A DNA stretch of 64,000 nucleotides from Candidatus Melainabacteria bacterium (GCA_003151275.1 PLXC01000185.1:1-64000), one strand, 5' to 3'. Counted from the stretch's first letter, positions 9,148 to 18,275 are shown. A program made the numbers and translations. Notes: generated by a model not told the origin, from the letters alone.

Positions 9148-11577
9148 TCAGGTCTTTTCTGGCTTCGATTCGAGCCATTTCGTAATTTCGGCTTGCTGGT
9201 CAGCAGTTAATCCGAAGTTGGTGCTAAACGCGCTCAGCACTAGTTGGTTGATTCGCCGTTCTAAAGCGGCGAGCGCAGTTTGTATTTCGACTCTTCGTTT
9301 AACGTGATCGGTTTTGCTGATGTTTCCGGCGACCACCAAATCGTGGATCTTCAACGCATGCAATTCTTCTGCGAGTGCGCAACAGTTCCGAGCTATTTTT
9401 GAAAGTTCAGTCTTTTGCTCCTGATTGAACGGAAACATCGGCAGACGTTTGATATCGCCAACTTGGAAGTTGATAGTCGGGTTTATGGATGTGGCAATAG
9501 CAGCGATGAGCGATGAGTTTAAGTACGAGAGCAGAAAATCCTCATCATCTTTGTCGTTGACGAAAACAGCCGATGCCCCGACGTCGAAGATGCAGCCTTC
9601 CGGTAGTTTTCGCACAGCCAGGTTTCCGGTGTTTACGAAGGAAAAGCACAGTCCCGAGCGAAAATAATACTGCTCATTCTTCACCACCCATTTTGTGTTT
9701 CCCTTCAAATATGGATATGCTGTGCTAACAGCTTCTTTAATTTCTCGGCCATCGTTTTCCCATTTAACTACGTATTTCACAGGGCTAAACCAACGGTCAG
9801 CACCTGCTCCTTTGACGTAAGGTATCCAAACGGAACCGATCAAATCCGCACTGACTTCATTCATCGGTCTGACAAATTTTTCGTTGTTTGTTGTTGCTAA
9901 TCCTTGACGAATATCAGCTACATCAGCCAAGCAAGGCACTCGCCTGGATAGGGACAAAATCAAACCGGGGCATCCATATTTGATGGCACTTTCATGTTCT
10001 TCAAGAAAGGTTGATTGTTGGTGTGTTGAATACGCACCGGGTTTGGACTGACTCACTAATCGGGATTGTGCCACCAGCAAGTCCTCCTTATTCTTTTCCA
10101 TCCGCAGATCGAAGAATATCGTTTTATCCGCAGAAGTTGATTTGTTGTTTTCGATCAATAGCATCGCGCTGTTAACTTTGTCTCCACCTTGCAGCGGAAA
10201 CACGCCGGTACCCGCATCGGCACACGCGATCAGTTTGTAGTCAGTCAGAATTAACTTTCGCAAGTCACCATAACTAGGCAGAGTCAGAATCGATGCTTGC
10301 GTGATTACGCCTAGTCTGCCACCGCTTTTAAGTAGTTCCAATGACCGCTCAATGAATGCGGCGCAAATATCATTGTGACTGTTTGGATAATTTTCTTTGA
10401 TGGCAGATTTCAGTTGCCTGCTCATTAGCTTTCGCCCTACGTAGGGTGGATTCATCAGCACCACTGCGTATGTACGGTTCAGCAGGTGATCCTTCGGTAA
10501 GGCGCGGCTAAGGCTGCCCAACACATTATCCCAATCGGGCACACCGGCGAAACTGAGTTTGAAACAACTTTCAGGCGGTTTGTCCGAATACTGAAAAGAC
10601 TTTATGAGAAGGGCAAGACAAGTGATCCATAGTGCTGCATGGTCAATATCAGCACCGTGGATATTGTGTGCTTGAGCCAGATTTACGCATTCATGAGCTG
10701 ACCGACCGTCGTTCTTATATATGTTGATCACCAGGTCCAACGCTCGGACCAGGAAGTTTCCGGCACCACATGCGGGGTCAATGATACTCAAATCATTTAT
10801 TGGCCGCGAGCCGTGGAGATCGTTGAACAACATCCAAGGGGTATACATTGAAAAGTCCGGAGATAAGTCTTGTCTAGTCTGATCCGGGGATGAGTGATCG
10901 ATCGCAAAGTCCGGAGATAAGTCGTGTTTAGACGGATCCCTGGACGGTCCATTCCTGGACAAGTTCGTGGATGAGTCATCCATGGATAACTTCGTGGATG
11001 AGCCATGTGTGCGTTGGTTATGGGACGTTTTTAATTGCGGCAAAAGGCTATTTGCCAACAAGAAATCAACCACCCAGCGCGGCGTGTAGAGCTGTGTGAA
11101 CGCTATGAGATCGCTTTTCGAAAATTCTTTGTTCGCATTTTGAATATTCGCTTGTGCATTTTTGCGCCCCGCCATTGACAGAAACTGATATGCATAGCCG
11201 ATGGTGAAATCGTCAAGCCAGAGTTCAGTCGAATTCTCATCCAAACATTTAAGTGCCTGAGCTAGCTCCTCGTGCTGCTCAAGCTCAGTCTTGATTTGTA
11301 TCTCAGATGGGCATACAGCATTGGTGGCATTGTAGAGCTTGAGGATGAGGTCCGAGGCGTTAGACATGGTGAGCTTCGGATCAGCGCATCCAACTCTGTC
11401 TAGTTGCCCCCTCGCCTCCAACACTTTTAAGGCGATCAGCAAAACGCAGGTCGTAAATCCAGAGTCAGGAAAACTGGCAACGACTGCCGCGCCGTTCGAC
11501 AGGACCTTCAAAGCCGCTTCAACGCTGCGCTTCAGGCCTCTGAATGTATTGCTGGATTTCAAACTTGGCTCATGCAA
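9148..11577 (-). CDS. Orphan PglX/Eco57I-like adenine-specific DNA methyltransferase
   Basis: About 809 residues. AdoMet motif I is DPACGAGNFL, motif IV is NPPYVG, followed by HNDICAAFIERSLELLKSGG and GVITQAS, all typical of gamma-class N6-adenine methyltransferases. The C-terminal half has the target-recognition pattern seen in PglX-type enzymes (KYVVKWENDGREIK, YYFRSGLCFSFVNTG, and GCIFDVGASAVFV). No nuclease motif and no other BREX or restriction gene is nearby, so it is either a solitary methyltransferase or a remnant. A ~60-residue Ser/Asp-rich insert with internal repeats sits just before motif I. Start is a TTG; 75 nt separate it from the kinase genes downstream. Confidence 0.8.
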   Translation of the reverse strand: MHEPSLKSSNTFRGLKRSVEAALKVLSNGAAVVASFPDSGFTTCVLLIALKVLEARGQLDRVGCADPKLTMSNASDLILKLYNATNAVCPSEIQIKTELEQHEELAQALKCLDENSTELWLDDFTIGYAYQFLSMAGRKNAQANIQNANKEFSKSDLIAFTQLYTPRWVVDFLLANSLLPQLKTSHNQRTHGSSTKLSMDDSSTNLSRNGPSRDPSKHDLSPDFAIDHSSPDQTRQDLSPDFSMYTPWMLFNDLHGSRPINDLSIIDPACGAGNFLVRALDLVINIYKNDGRSAHECVNLAQAHNIHGADIDHAALWITCLALLIKSFQYSDKPPESCFKLSFAGVPDWDNVLGSLSRALPKDHLLNRTYAVVLMNPPYVGRKLMSRQLKSAIKENYPNSHNDICAAFIERSLELLKSGGRLGVITQASILTLPSYGDLRKLILTDYKLIACADAGTGVFPLQGGDKVNSAMLLIENNKSTSADKTIFFDLRMEKNKEDLLVAQSRLVSQSKPGAYSTHQQSTFLEEHESAIKYGCPGLILSLSRRVPCLADVADIRQGLATTNNEKFVRPMNEVSADLIGSVWIPYVKGAGADRWFSPVKYVVKWENDGREIKEAVSTAYPYLKGNTKWVVKNEQYYFRSGLCFSFVNTGNLAVRKLPEGCIFDVGASAVFVNDKDDEDFLLSYLNSSLIAAIATSINPTINFQVGDIKRLPMFPFNQEQKTELSKIARNCCALAEELHALKIHDLVVAGNISKTDHVKRRVEIQTALAALERRINQLVLSAFSTNFGLTADQQAEITKWLESKPEKT
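10852..10923. repeat. In-frame repeat in the methyltransferase gene
   Basis: An identical 18-nt string occurs at 10852-10869 and 10906-10923, 54 nt (18 codons) apart, each encoding DLSPDF on the minus strand. Flanking degenerate copies (DDSSTNLSRNG, SRDPSKHDLS) make up a low-complexity insert between the helical N-terminus and motif I of the methyltransferase. Confidence 0.8.
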
Positions 11578-11746
11578 CTAACACGGGTATTGTAGCTCAA
11601 AATTATTTTGCTCAGCATGTCAAAAAACTTTTGGTTGGCCCTGTCAAAAAATTGTCGTTGCTGTATACATACATGCACACGGAGTTGGGATCGGTTATGG
11701 GCTGATCGATCATGACTTTTCGCTCGCCAGAGCAATTTGGAACGAT

Positions 11747-12517
11747 TCACAATGGGCCGGATCGTTCCTCTTTACTATTTTTCTTTATGAAGGCAAGAGT
11801 TACTTGCCATGCATCTTCGCTTGCTCCGCGACTGTAGTTAGGTCGCTGATCGTTGAAAAATGCGTGAGAGGCTTTCTCATACACTTTGAGTTGATATGTT
11901 TTTTCCAGTTCTTGCAGGCGCTGCGAAAAGTGCTCGATGTGGTCTGACGGAATCAATTCATCTTTGCCAGCAAACAGGGCAAGAACGGGTGCTTTTAGTG
12001 GTACTAAGTAATCCACGGGGTCTTTGGGCTTGGTTTTGGAAGTGAAGCCGTAGCGAATGCGTCCGTAGAAATCCACTACAAAAGCGAGTTTTGGTTCGTG
12101 GCACCCGAGTAGCAATGAGATCGCGCCACCCATGCAAAATCCGATGCTGCCAATTTTACCGTTGATGTTTTCTTTGGAATACATGTGTGTAAATAGCACA
12201 TCCAAATCAGACATCAGCTGACTATCAGGAATTGAAGACCACGCCTGACGCATGAGATCTAGATTGCTTCTATCCGCTTCGTCAGACGGCCAGAACTCTG
12301 ACCGAGTAAATAGGTCTGGAGCATATACTCGTAAACCGTGGTGTGCAAAACGCCTTGCTACATCTTTTATATGTTCGGTGACGCCAAAGATCTCGTGGAT
12401 CAATATCAGCCCAGGAAGACTCACTTCGTTATTGGGTTCAGCGCAAAATACTGGCAGTGAGCCAGTTTCCAGATCGATTTTGAATTGACTCTCGCGTAGT
12501 GTGACGGTGGCATCCAT
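11747..12517 (-). CDS. Dienelactone hydrolase family protein
   Basis: About 256 residues of alpha/beta-hydrolase. Family signatures are LILIHEIFGV near the N-terminus, the nucleophile elbow GFCMGG (Cys near residue 129, as in carboxymethylenebutenolidases), the acid in AGKDELIP and the histidine in ASHAFFND. It probably hydrolyses a lactone or ester; the substrate cannot be read from the sequence. The ATG at 12517 has AAGGAG nine bases upstream, and that ribosome site overlaps the stop of the MFS gene, so the two are cotranscribed. The 169 bases downstream to the methyltransferase hold no supported gene. Confidence 0.85.
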   Translation of the reverse strand: MDATVTLRESQFKIDLETGSLPVFCAEPNNEVSLPGLILIHEIFGVTEHIKDVARRFAHHGLRVYAPDLFTRSEFWPSDEADRSNLDLMRQAWSSIPDSQLMSDLDVLFTHMYSKENINGKIGSIGFCMGGAISLLLGCHEPKLAFVVDFYGRIRYGFTSKTKPKDPVDYLVPLKAPVLALFAGKDELIPSDHIEHFSQRLQELEKTYQLKVYEKASHAFFNDQRPNYSRGASEDAWQVTLAFIKKNSKEERSGPL

Positions 12518-12522
12518 ATTGC

Positions 12523-14142
12523 TTACTCCTTTGGTTTTGCTCGTCGTCGCTCTGAGAGCATGTGTTTTAATTTGGGTTCTGCTTCGCCGATATGGCAGGC
12601 ATATACTTTTTCTTCGGCGCTAACATCATCAAGTGTGGCGCGGTCACGCTGTCTTAGATGTTCTGCCCAGGTGTCCATAAAGTAAGATTCGACATAAACG
12701 CCCGGCGTTGATAAGTCGATAAACAAGTGCCACTGAAAGGCACCATTGCGTCTCCGATGTTTTTCTAGCGCTCCGACGGCTTCAAAGAATTCAGCGATTT
12801 GTTCTGGGTTTATCTTATACTCCACGGTAATGAGAACTGGTCCATGATCTGGATGGGGTGTGATATTTACTTCCACCTTTGGCCAGGGTCCTGATAGTCT
12901 CATGTCCAACGTTTCGACCGCTGTCAGTTTGTATCTAAAGCCTAACGTTAGGCTTATCAACAATCCGCAGCTAGCAGCGACTAATGCGTCATGCATGCTC
13001 AAGCGTTGAGCCACGAAACCCCAAGTGAGACTGCCGAAGGCCAGGCATCCTTGAAATACCAAAAGGTACATGGCCACGGAACGCGCTCGAACCCATGCAG
13101 GTGATGCCATCAGTATTGCAGAATTGATTGAATTGCAGGCGAATATCCAGCCTATTCCCGCAGCGAACATTGCCGCACATGCGATCAAGAACGAATTGAA
13201 AACAGCCATGCTTGCCATTCCAACAGCAAAGAATCCGGTTCCCGTCGCAGCTAGAACGTCTAATGATACTGAATTTCTAAAGCGAGGCAAGATACCTGCA
13301 CCGCATAAGGTGCCGATACCAAAAGCGCTGATTATCAATCCGTATTGTGTCGAGTCCAGTTTCATAACCGTTCTCGCCAGCAATGGTAACAAAGCCCAGA
13401 GTGCGCTGGCGCAGAAGACAAACACGCCGGTGCGCGTTAAGACATGACGAAGCGGCTTGGAGTGACGCACATAGCGAAGTCCCGCCCGCATTGCACCGAT
13501 AACCCGCTCCGGCACTTCGTTAGTTACTTTCTCGCGCTTCCAGCGAAAGATCGCTGTCCACATCAAAGTCATCAGCAGAGCATTCAAAATGAATACCCAT
13601 CCGGCTCCCATTTGTGCGACAAGAAAACCTCCGAGCGCCGCACCGATACCTCGCGCACAATTGAAACCAGCACCACCCAAAGCCACTGCTGATTCCAATT
13701 CCGCCTTAGGAACTAGTTCTGGAGCCAATGAGTTCCAGGCGGGTGAGTTCATCGCAGACCCAAGACCTGAGACGAAAAGAAGGATGATCAACAACCATGG
13801 CGTCATTGCATTGGATAGCGTCAATAAGCCCAATCCAATCACTGCAAAAAAGACCCACAGCATTGTCGTCAGCAAAATAACCCGTCTATCTACTAAATCG
13901 GCAATAGCACCAGCTGGAATAGCTAGCAGAAAAAATGGCAGATATGTTGCCGTTTGCACCAATGACACCATCATTGGTGATGGCGCAAGCGATGTCATTA
14001 ACCATGCTTGGGCGATGTCCTGCATCCAGAGACCGACCGCGGAAACGACACTGGTCCACCACAAAACGCGAAAAACTGGCCGCTGAAGCGGCGCCCAAAT
14101 TGAATTAACAGTTCGTGTTTCGCTGGTCACGTTCACCTGCAT
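12523..14142 (-). CDS. MFS transporter (EntS-like, MFS_3) with C-terminal ferredoxin-like domain
   Basis: About 539 residues. The first ~410 show twelve hydrophobic helices with MFS features: AGAIADLVDRR between helices 2 and 3 (motif A form), and a second-half repeat. This matches the EntS/MFS_3 group of exporters. Residues ~430-539 form a soluble domain (VLITVEYKINPEQIAEFFEA, then WHLFIDLSTPGVYVESYF) resembling antibiotic-biosynthesis monooxygenase folds, an extension seen in this MFS subgroup. The substrate is unknown; the coupled downstream dienelactone hydrolase suggests a small organic molecule is processed and moved. Start ATG 14142 has no clear ribosome site. Confidence 0.8.
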   Translation of the reverse strand: MQVNVTSETRTVNSIWAPLQRPVFRVLWWTSVVSAVGLWMQDIAQAWLMTSLAPSPMMVSLVQTATYLPFFLLAIPAGAIADLVDRRVILLTTMLWVFFAVIGLGLLTLSNAMTPWLLIILLFVSGLGSAMNSPAWNSLAPELVPKAELESAVALGGAGFNCARGIGAALGGFLVAQMGAGWVFILNALLMTLMWTAIFRWKREKVTNEVPERVIGAMRAGLRYVRHSKPLRHVLTRTGVFVFCASALWALLPLLARTVMKLDSTQYGLIISAFGIGTLCGAGILPRFRNSVSLDVLAATGTGFFAVGMASMAVFNSFLIACAAMFAAGIGWIFACNSINSAILMASPAWVRARSVAMYLLVFQGCLAFGSLTWGFVAQRLSMHDALVAASCGLLISLTLGFRYKLTAVETLDMRLSGPWPKVEVNITPHPDHGPVLITVEYKINPEQIAEFFEAVGALEKHRRRNGAFQWHLFIDLSTPGVYVESYFMDTWAEHLRQRDRATLDDVSAEEKVYACHIGEAEPKLKHMLSERRRAKPKE

Positions 14143-14204
14143 AACGCAAGTTACGTATTATATGACGGACCCGATGTGAATTGAGCAAGATTCGGAACGA
14201 CCGA

Positions 14205-15392
14205 TTAAACCCGAGCTTTTTCCATATCGTACGTGATTGAGTGCTTCTTCATTCTGTCGAATGCTTCTTGCAAACGCTCTTTGTCGGTGCACAACGACAT
14301 ACGGAAGAACCCCTCGCCATTTGGTCCATAGGCTGTACCTGGCGGCACCACGATGCCGGCAACATCCAACATCTGCGTGCAGAAATCAGCAGAAGTGACG
14401 CCTTTTGGCGTAGGCAGCCACATGTAGAACGTTGCTTTGTTCGGCTTAATCGTCCAACCCAATTCCCCAAGAGCCTTGATCGCTATGTCGCGGCGCTCTA
14501 TATAGAGCTTGTTGCAGAATTCGATGTGGTCCGTCGGTCCTGTGAAAGCCGCAATAGCGGCGACTTGAATTGCTTTGAAGACATCGGTGTCGACATTTGA
14601 TTTCAAGCTGGCGAGCGCTTTGATTGCTTGGGCGTTGCCGATGCCGAATCCAATTCTCCAACCCGTCATGTTGTATGTTTTGGAGAGTGTGTGCAACTCG
14701 ATGGCGACGTCTTTGGCGCCGTGCACTTGCAAGATAGATGGTGCCTTGTAACCGTCGAATGTCATTTCTGAATAGGACAAATCGTGACAGAGCAAGATGT
14801 CGTGCTTCTTCGCGAAGGCCACAGCTTTTTCGAAGAAGGGCAGATCCGCAATACCGGCGGTTGGATTGTTTGGATAATTGAAAAGAATCAACTTTGCTTT
14901 TTTGCAAATGTCTTCCGGAATGGCGTCTAAATCAGGAAGGAAATTGTTTTCCGGTTTAAGCGGCATGAAATAAGGCGTTCCGCCAGCCAACAAAATCGAT
15001 GTTTGATAGACCGGATAGCCAGGGTCTGGAATCAATCCGACGTCGCCCCGATCGATGAAAGCCATGATCGTGTTGTGAAGACCTTCTTTCGAACCAATCA
15101 ATGAAGTGACTTCGGTGACTGGATCTACGGTAATGCCGAAGCGCTTTTTGCACCATTGCGCAGCAGCTTCCTTGTACTCTTTCATGCCACCGAACGGCGG
15201 ATAGTGGTGGTTTATCGGTTTTTCCAGGGCTTCATGCATCGCATCCACGATATGTCGTGGTGTCGGTTGGTCCGGGTCGCCAATACCGAGATTGATTACG
15301 TCCACGCCCCTGGCAACAGCAGCTTGTCGTTTTTTGTCGATTTCCGCAAAAACGTAGGGAGGAATCGACTTCAATCTATGGGATACTTCCAT
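14205..15392 (-). CDS. dapL: LL-diaminopimelate aminotransferase
   Basis: About 395 residues, a fold-type I PLP aminotransferase. Opening RLKSIPPYVFAEIDKKRQAA and VINLGIGDPDQPTPRHIV match the DapL group; NYPNNPTAG, the PLP lysine in TLSKTYNMTGWRIGF (~234) and the C-terminal GEGFFRMSLC are present. DapL converts tetrahydrodipicolinate directly to LL-diaminopimelate, the shortcut lysine/peptidoglycan route used by cyanobacteria, plants and chlamydiae. A related class I aminotransferase with other specificity cannot be fully excluded. It is divergent from the TPR gene at 15540 across ~150 bases that should hold both promoters. Confidence 0.85.
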   Translation of the reverse strand: MEVSHRLKSIPPYVFAEIDKKRQAAVARGVDVINLGIGDPDQPTPRHIVDAMHEALEKPINHHYPPFGGMKEYKEAAAQWCKKRFGITVDPVTEVTSLIGSKEGLHNTIMAFIDRGDVGLIPDPGYPVYQTSILLAGGTPYFMPLKPENNFLPDLDAIPEDICKKAKLILFNYPNNPTAGIADLPFFEKAVAFAKKHDILLCHDLSYSEMTFDGYKAPSILQVHGAKDVAIELHTLSKTYNMTGWRIGFGIGNAQAIKALASLKSNVDTDVFKAIQVAAIAAFTGPTDHIEFCNKLYIERRDIAIKALGELGWTIKPNKATFYMWLPTPKGVTSADFCTQMLDVAGIVVPPGTAYGPNGEGFFRMSLCTDKERLQEAFDRMKKHSITYDMEKARV

Positions 15393-15539
15393 TTTGTTAA
15401 ACCCCGTATCTATGGACTATTTCCGCTCAAAACCGTGAACACTATCATATCGTCACAACCTGAAATGGCGTTGGGGCAATGGTTCGAACATTTACTTAAC
15501 TATATCAACGTATGTCGGCACAATCGAGGACGAGCATTC

Positions 15540-16610
15540 ATGACAAGAGCTGACTTAACGCAGAACACTTTGTTTGTCCTCGCGCTGTGCGTCTTCGGAG
15601 GGTCTGCTCCGGCTCTTTCTCAAACCTCAACTTTCTTTGAGCGAGGGCTAGGCGAAATATCTCCTGCACCTTCCGGCAGGCACCAGTCAGCGATTGAACG
15701 CGGCGAGGCGGAAATGTCGCACAGAGACTTTGAAGGCGCCATCAGTGCTTTCAGCGAAGCAATTGGTTTCAACATGAATAACGCCGACGCCTACTTCAAG
15801 CGTGGGCAGTGTTATTACTATCAAAAGAATTATGCAAGCGCCCTTTCAGACTTTGAATATATGCTGAAAATGAATCCGCACGACACGCAGGCGCTGCTCT
15901 GGACTGGTACAGTGCAGGCAAGGCTCGGGCACGAAGAGAAAGCGGTTGACCTTTATTTGAAGGCGCTGAGGAATAATCCACAGTTGGTAACACAGTTCCA
16001 GCAAGGCAACGGACAAAAATCACAAGCCGTTAACCCGAAAAATGAAGGCGCCGTCAGCGCCTATGAAAAAGCTGTTCAGCTTTATTTAGCGGACGGAAAG
16101 AGCTCAACGACAACAGCTGCCGGTTCGACTGTCGTCTCGACTGATGCTGACTCAGTCCCGACGTCCAAATTGGACGGTTCTCCATCGGACAAAGACGACA
16201 ATTCCCGAAAGGACAAATCTGACAATTCCCGAAAGAGCAAAGCCGGCAATTCCCGAAAGGACAAATCCGACATTTCCCCAACAGGCATTGGCAAGAACTT
16301 CGATCCTGCTGATGGGGAAATACGGATTGAGCAGATAGACGCTGCCATCAAAGCTGACCCCACAAACGCCATTTTGTTGTTCCGAAGAGGAACAGTCAAC
16401 AGGCGATTAGGCAAAATGGATAATGCGCTGCTCGATTTTACCGAGGCGATTCGTTTGGATCCAATGAAGCCAAGATTTTATTTGGCGCGCGCCCGGTTGT
16501 ATCATGATCAAAATCAAACAGACCTTTCTCAGGCTGACATAAAGAAAGCGCAGAGTGTCGATCCTTCGATATCTCGCCACTTAAAGTTCAGTGACGTCAA
16601 TGATTATTGA
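15540..16610 (+). CDS. Secreted TPR protein with repeat-expanded linker
   Basis: About 356 residues. The ATG at 15540 has GAGGA at 15526-15530 and begins a signal peptide (LFVLALCVFGGSAPALSQ); the frame extends further upstream but would run through the divergent dapL gene, so I reject longer starts. Two groups of tetratricopeptide repeats (FEGAISAFSEAIGFNMNNAD and MDNALLDFTEAIRLDPMKP) flank a Ser/Asp/Lys-rich linker containing SDNSRKDK-type repeats. The protein probably works as a periplasmic scaffold. It is followed by rtcA 88 nt downstream. Confidence 0.8.
   Translation: MTRADLTQNTLFVLALCVFGGSAPALSQTSTFFERGLGEISPAPSGRHQSAIERGEAEMSHRDFEGAISAFSEAIGFNMNNADAYFKRGQCYYYQKNYASALSDFEYMLKMNPHDTQALLWTGTVQARLGHEEKAVDLYLKALRNNPQLVTQFQQGNGQKSQAVNPKNEGAVSAYEKAVQLYLADGKSSTTTAAGSTVVSTDADSVPTSKLDGSPSDKDDNSRKDKSDNSRKSKAGNSRKDKSDISPTGIGKNFDPADGEIRIEQIDAAIKADPTNAILLFRRGTVNRRLGKMDNALLDFTEAIRLDPMKPRFYLARARLYHDQNQTDLSQADIKKAQSVDPSISRHLKFSDVNDY
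16197..16280. repeat. 24-nt tandem repeat in a TPR gene
   Basis: Three full units and a half unit of 24 nt (16197, 16221, 16245, 16269), each starting GACAATTCCCGAAAG or a close variant and encoding an octapeptide like DNSRKDKS. The copies keep the reading frame and lie in the hydrophilic linker between TPR blocks. Confidence 0.9.
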
Positions 16611-16698
16611 ATCGATAGTTTGACGAGACCGCAAGATGCAGCAAATGGACAAAAAGAATATAAGAGATGCGGCTGAAGGAAATTTTTGGTAGGTTTGA

Positions 16699-17718
16699 AT
16701 GTTAACTATTGATGGATCATTTGGAGAAGGAGGCGGCCAAATTCTCCGCACCTCGCTGGCGTTATCTCTTGTAACTGGCAAAGCCTTCAAACTAATCAAC
16801 TTGCGCGCCAATCGCACCAATCCTGGGTTACAACAACAACATTTGACCGCAGTGCGTGCCGCTGCCACTATCAGTGATGCAACTGTCGAAGGTGATGCCA
16901 GGTCATCCCAAACTTTAGTATTCGAGCCAGGTAAAGTAAAGCCCGGAACTTACGAGTTTGATATAGGCACCGCTGGTAGCACCACGCTGGTTTTCCAAAC
17001 TATTTTGCCACCACTAATGATAAGCAGCGAAAAGAGCAAATTGACATTTACCGGCGGCACCCACAACCCGCATGCACCGCCGTTCGACTATACCAATGAG
17101 ACCTACGCACCGACCCTTGAATTATTTGGACCTGTGGTCAAATTAGAGCTTGGCCGCCTCGGATTTTATCCTCCTGGCGGAGGTATGTTTTCGGCCGTGG
17201 TTAATCCCGTTGAGAAATTGAAAACGGTGGAACTGATTCGCCGCGGAAAGATTTTAAGGCGAAGTGCTCGCTCACTTCTTGTGCGGTTGTCACAGCGAAT
17301 AGGACAGAAAGAACTTGATTACGTCAGAAACAACATGCCTGATTGGGGCGGCGGTGAACTTCGACTGGACATTTCTGACAATGCGGTCAGCTCAGGTAAT
17401 GCATTAACTATTCAATTTGAATGCGAGTATGTGACAGAGACCTTCACTGCCGTTGGCACAAGAGGTTTGCCTGCAGAAAAGGTAGCAGAGAATGCTGTGG
17501 GATACGCACGCAAATACGTTGAAAGCACTGGCGCGGTTGGAGAGTTTCTAGCGGATCAGATCTTGATACCTGTCGCGATGGCAGGTACAGGTTCATATAC
17601 TGCAGACTTTATCTCAACACACACAGAAACTAATATTGAAACTGTCAAGAAATTCTTAGACGTAAAAATAACAGTGACTGATGAAGGAACGCATCATCGG
17701 GTTGATGTGCGATCCTGA
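16699..17718 (+). CDS. rtcA: RNA 3'-terminal phosphate cyclase
   Basis: About 339 residues, the normal length for RtcA. Family signatures: IDGSFGEGGGQILRTSLALS at the N-terminus, RANRTNPGLQQQHL, GTAGSTTLVFQTILPPL, GGTHNPHAPPFDY, GFYPPGGG, and the catalytic histidine in ISTHTET at residue 308 (His309 in E. coli). RtcA uses ATP to turn RNA 3'-phosphate ends into 2',3'-cyclic phosphates through an adenylated histidine. ATG 16699 follows GGTAGG. No rtcB ligase or rtcR regulator lies nearby, unlike the proteobacterial operon. Confidence 0.95.
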   Translation: MLTIDGSFGEGGGQILRTSLALSLVTGKAFKLINLRANRTNPGLQQQHLTAVRAAATISDATVEGDARSSQTLVFEPGKVKPGTYEFDIGTAGSTTLVFQTILPPLMISSEKSKLTFTGGTHNPHAPPFDYTNETYAPTLELFGPVVKLELGRLGFYPPGGGMFSAVVNPVEKLKTVELIRRGKILRRSARSLLVRLSQRIGQKELDYVRNNMPDWGGGELRLDISDNAVSSGNALTIQFECEYVTETFTAVGTRGLPAEKVAENAVGYARKYVESTGAVGEFLADQILIPVAMAGTGSYTADFISTHTETNIETVKKFLDVKITVTDEGTHHRVDVRS

Positions 17719-17723
17719 TATAC

Positions 17724-17759
17724 ACCATTAGCGGTGCATGCAAAGTGGTAGCTAATGGT
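17724..17759 (+). terminator. Inverted repeat after rtcA, possible terminator
   Basis: A perfect 9-bp stem (ACCATTAGC at 17724-17732 with GCTAATGGT at 17751-17759) with an 18-nt loop lies just after the rtcA stop. The following T tract is weak (AATTTGGTTCTT), so termination is plausible but not certain. The rest of 17760-17956 holds only the leader of the next gene. Confidence 0.45.
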
Positions 17760-17956
17760 AATTTGGTTCTTGTGCAGAATATGTGAATTTGGACGTCCGC
17801 TGTTAGAGTCTAGTTAAATTCGATCTATAGATCTGTAAAAAGCGCATGGAAGCAGGATTTCAAGGTGTTGGTAATTTGCGCGGAATTCACTTTTTTAGTT
17901 GGATGGTTTGTAATATGGTGTCTATAACCTGATAGTTCAATTTTTGGAGATTTTCT

Positions 17957-18193
17957 ATGAAGAACCTAGTTGCAATGATGTTGGCGCTGGCTGTAGTTGG
18001 CGTTGGTGGCACATCTGTTATGGCTGCAGAAACCGGTACAGAAACTGTAAAGACAACAGTTCAAACAAACAAGAAGCCAGGCGTACACAAGAGACACAGA
18101 AAGACAGTTTCACGTCACAAATCAGACGTAAAAGCATCTGGTAACAAAACCACTTCTGAAAACAGCACTAAAACAACAACTGAAGCTAAGTAG
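17957..18193 (+). CDS. Small secreted strongly basic protein
   Basis: 78 residues. ATG 17957 follows GGAG at 17945-17948. A signal peptide (MKNLVAMMLALAVVGVGGTS then VMA-AE) precedes a ~55-residue mature peptide made almost only of Thr, Lys, Ser, His, Asn and Val (KKPGVHKRHRKTVSRHKSD), with no Cys or aromatics. Such composition suggests a disordered, polyanion-binding exported peptide. I do not know the family. It stands alone, followed by a run of terminator-like hairpins, which suggests a highly expressed single-gene transcript. Confidence 0.7.
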   Translation: MKNLVAMMLALAVVGVGGTSVMAAETGTETVKTTVQTNKKPGVHKRHRKTVSRHKSDVKASGNKTTSENSTKTTTEAK

Positions 18194-18212
18194 TCAGGTG
18201 AAGTTTGGAAAC

Positions 18213-18238
18213 TCTGCAGATTGATTGCAGATTTCTTT
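18213..18238 (+). terminator. Terminator-like hairpin 1 after the small basic protein
   Basis: A perfect 6-bp stem (TCTGCA at 18213-18218, TGCAGA at 18226-18231), 7-nt loop GATTGAT, then TTTCTTT. It begins 20 nt after the stop codon of the small secreted protein. The loop sequence is shared with the larger hairpin at 18326. Confidence 0.55.
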
Positions 18239-18249
18239 AAGTAGCAAAG

Positions 18250-18275
18250 ACCTGCAGGTAAGCTGAAGGTTTTTC
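18250..18275 (+). terminator. Imperfect terminator-like hairpin 2
   Basis: ACCTGCAG (18250-18257) and CTGAAGGT (18263-18270) pair with one mismatch around a 5-nt loop, followed by TTTT. A third degenerate copy (CCGCAGGCTAAGCTGCCGGTTTT, split over 18291-18315) follows. These look like duplicated and decayed versions of the same terminator. Confidence 0.4.

Noticed and set aside
11559..11750. Minus-strand frame of ~63 residues between the methyltransferase and the hydrolase
   Set aside because: It overlaps both neighbours, has no ribosome site and has unstructured composition.
15156..15539. Upstream extension of the secreted TPR gene
   Set aside because: It overlaps the divergent dapL gene on the other strand, and the ATG at 15540 has a good ribosome site and signal peptide.
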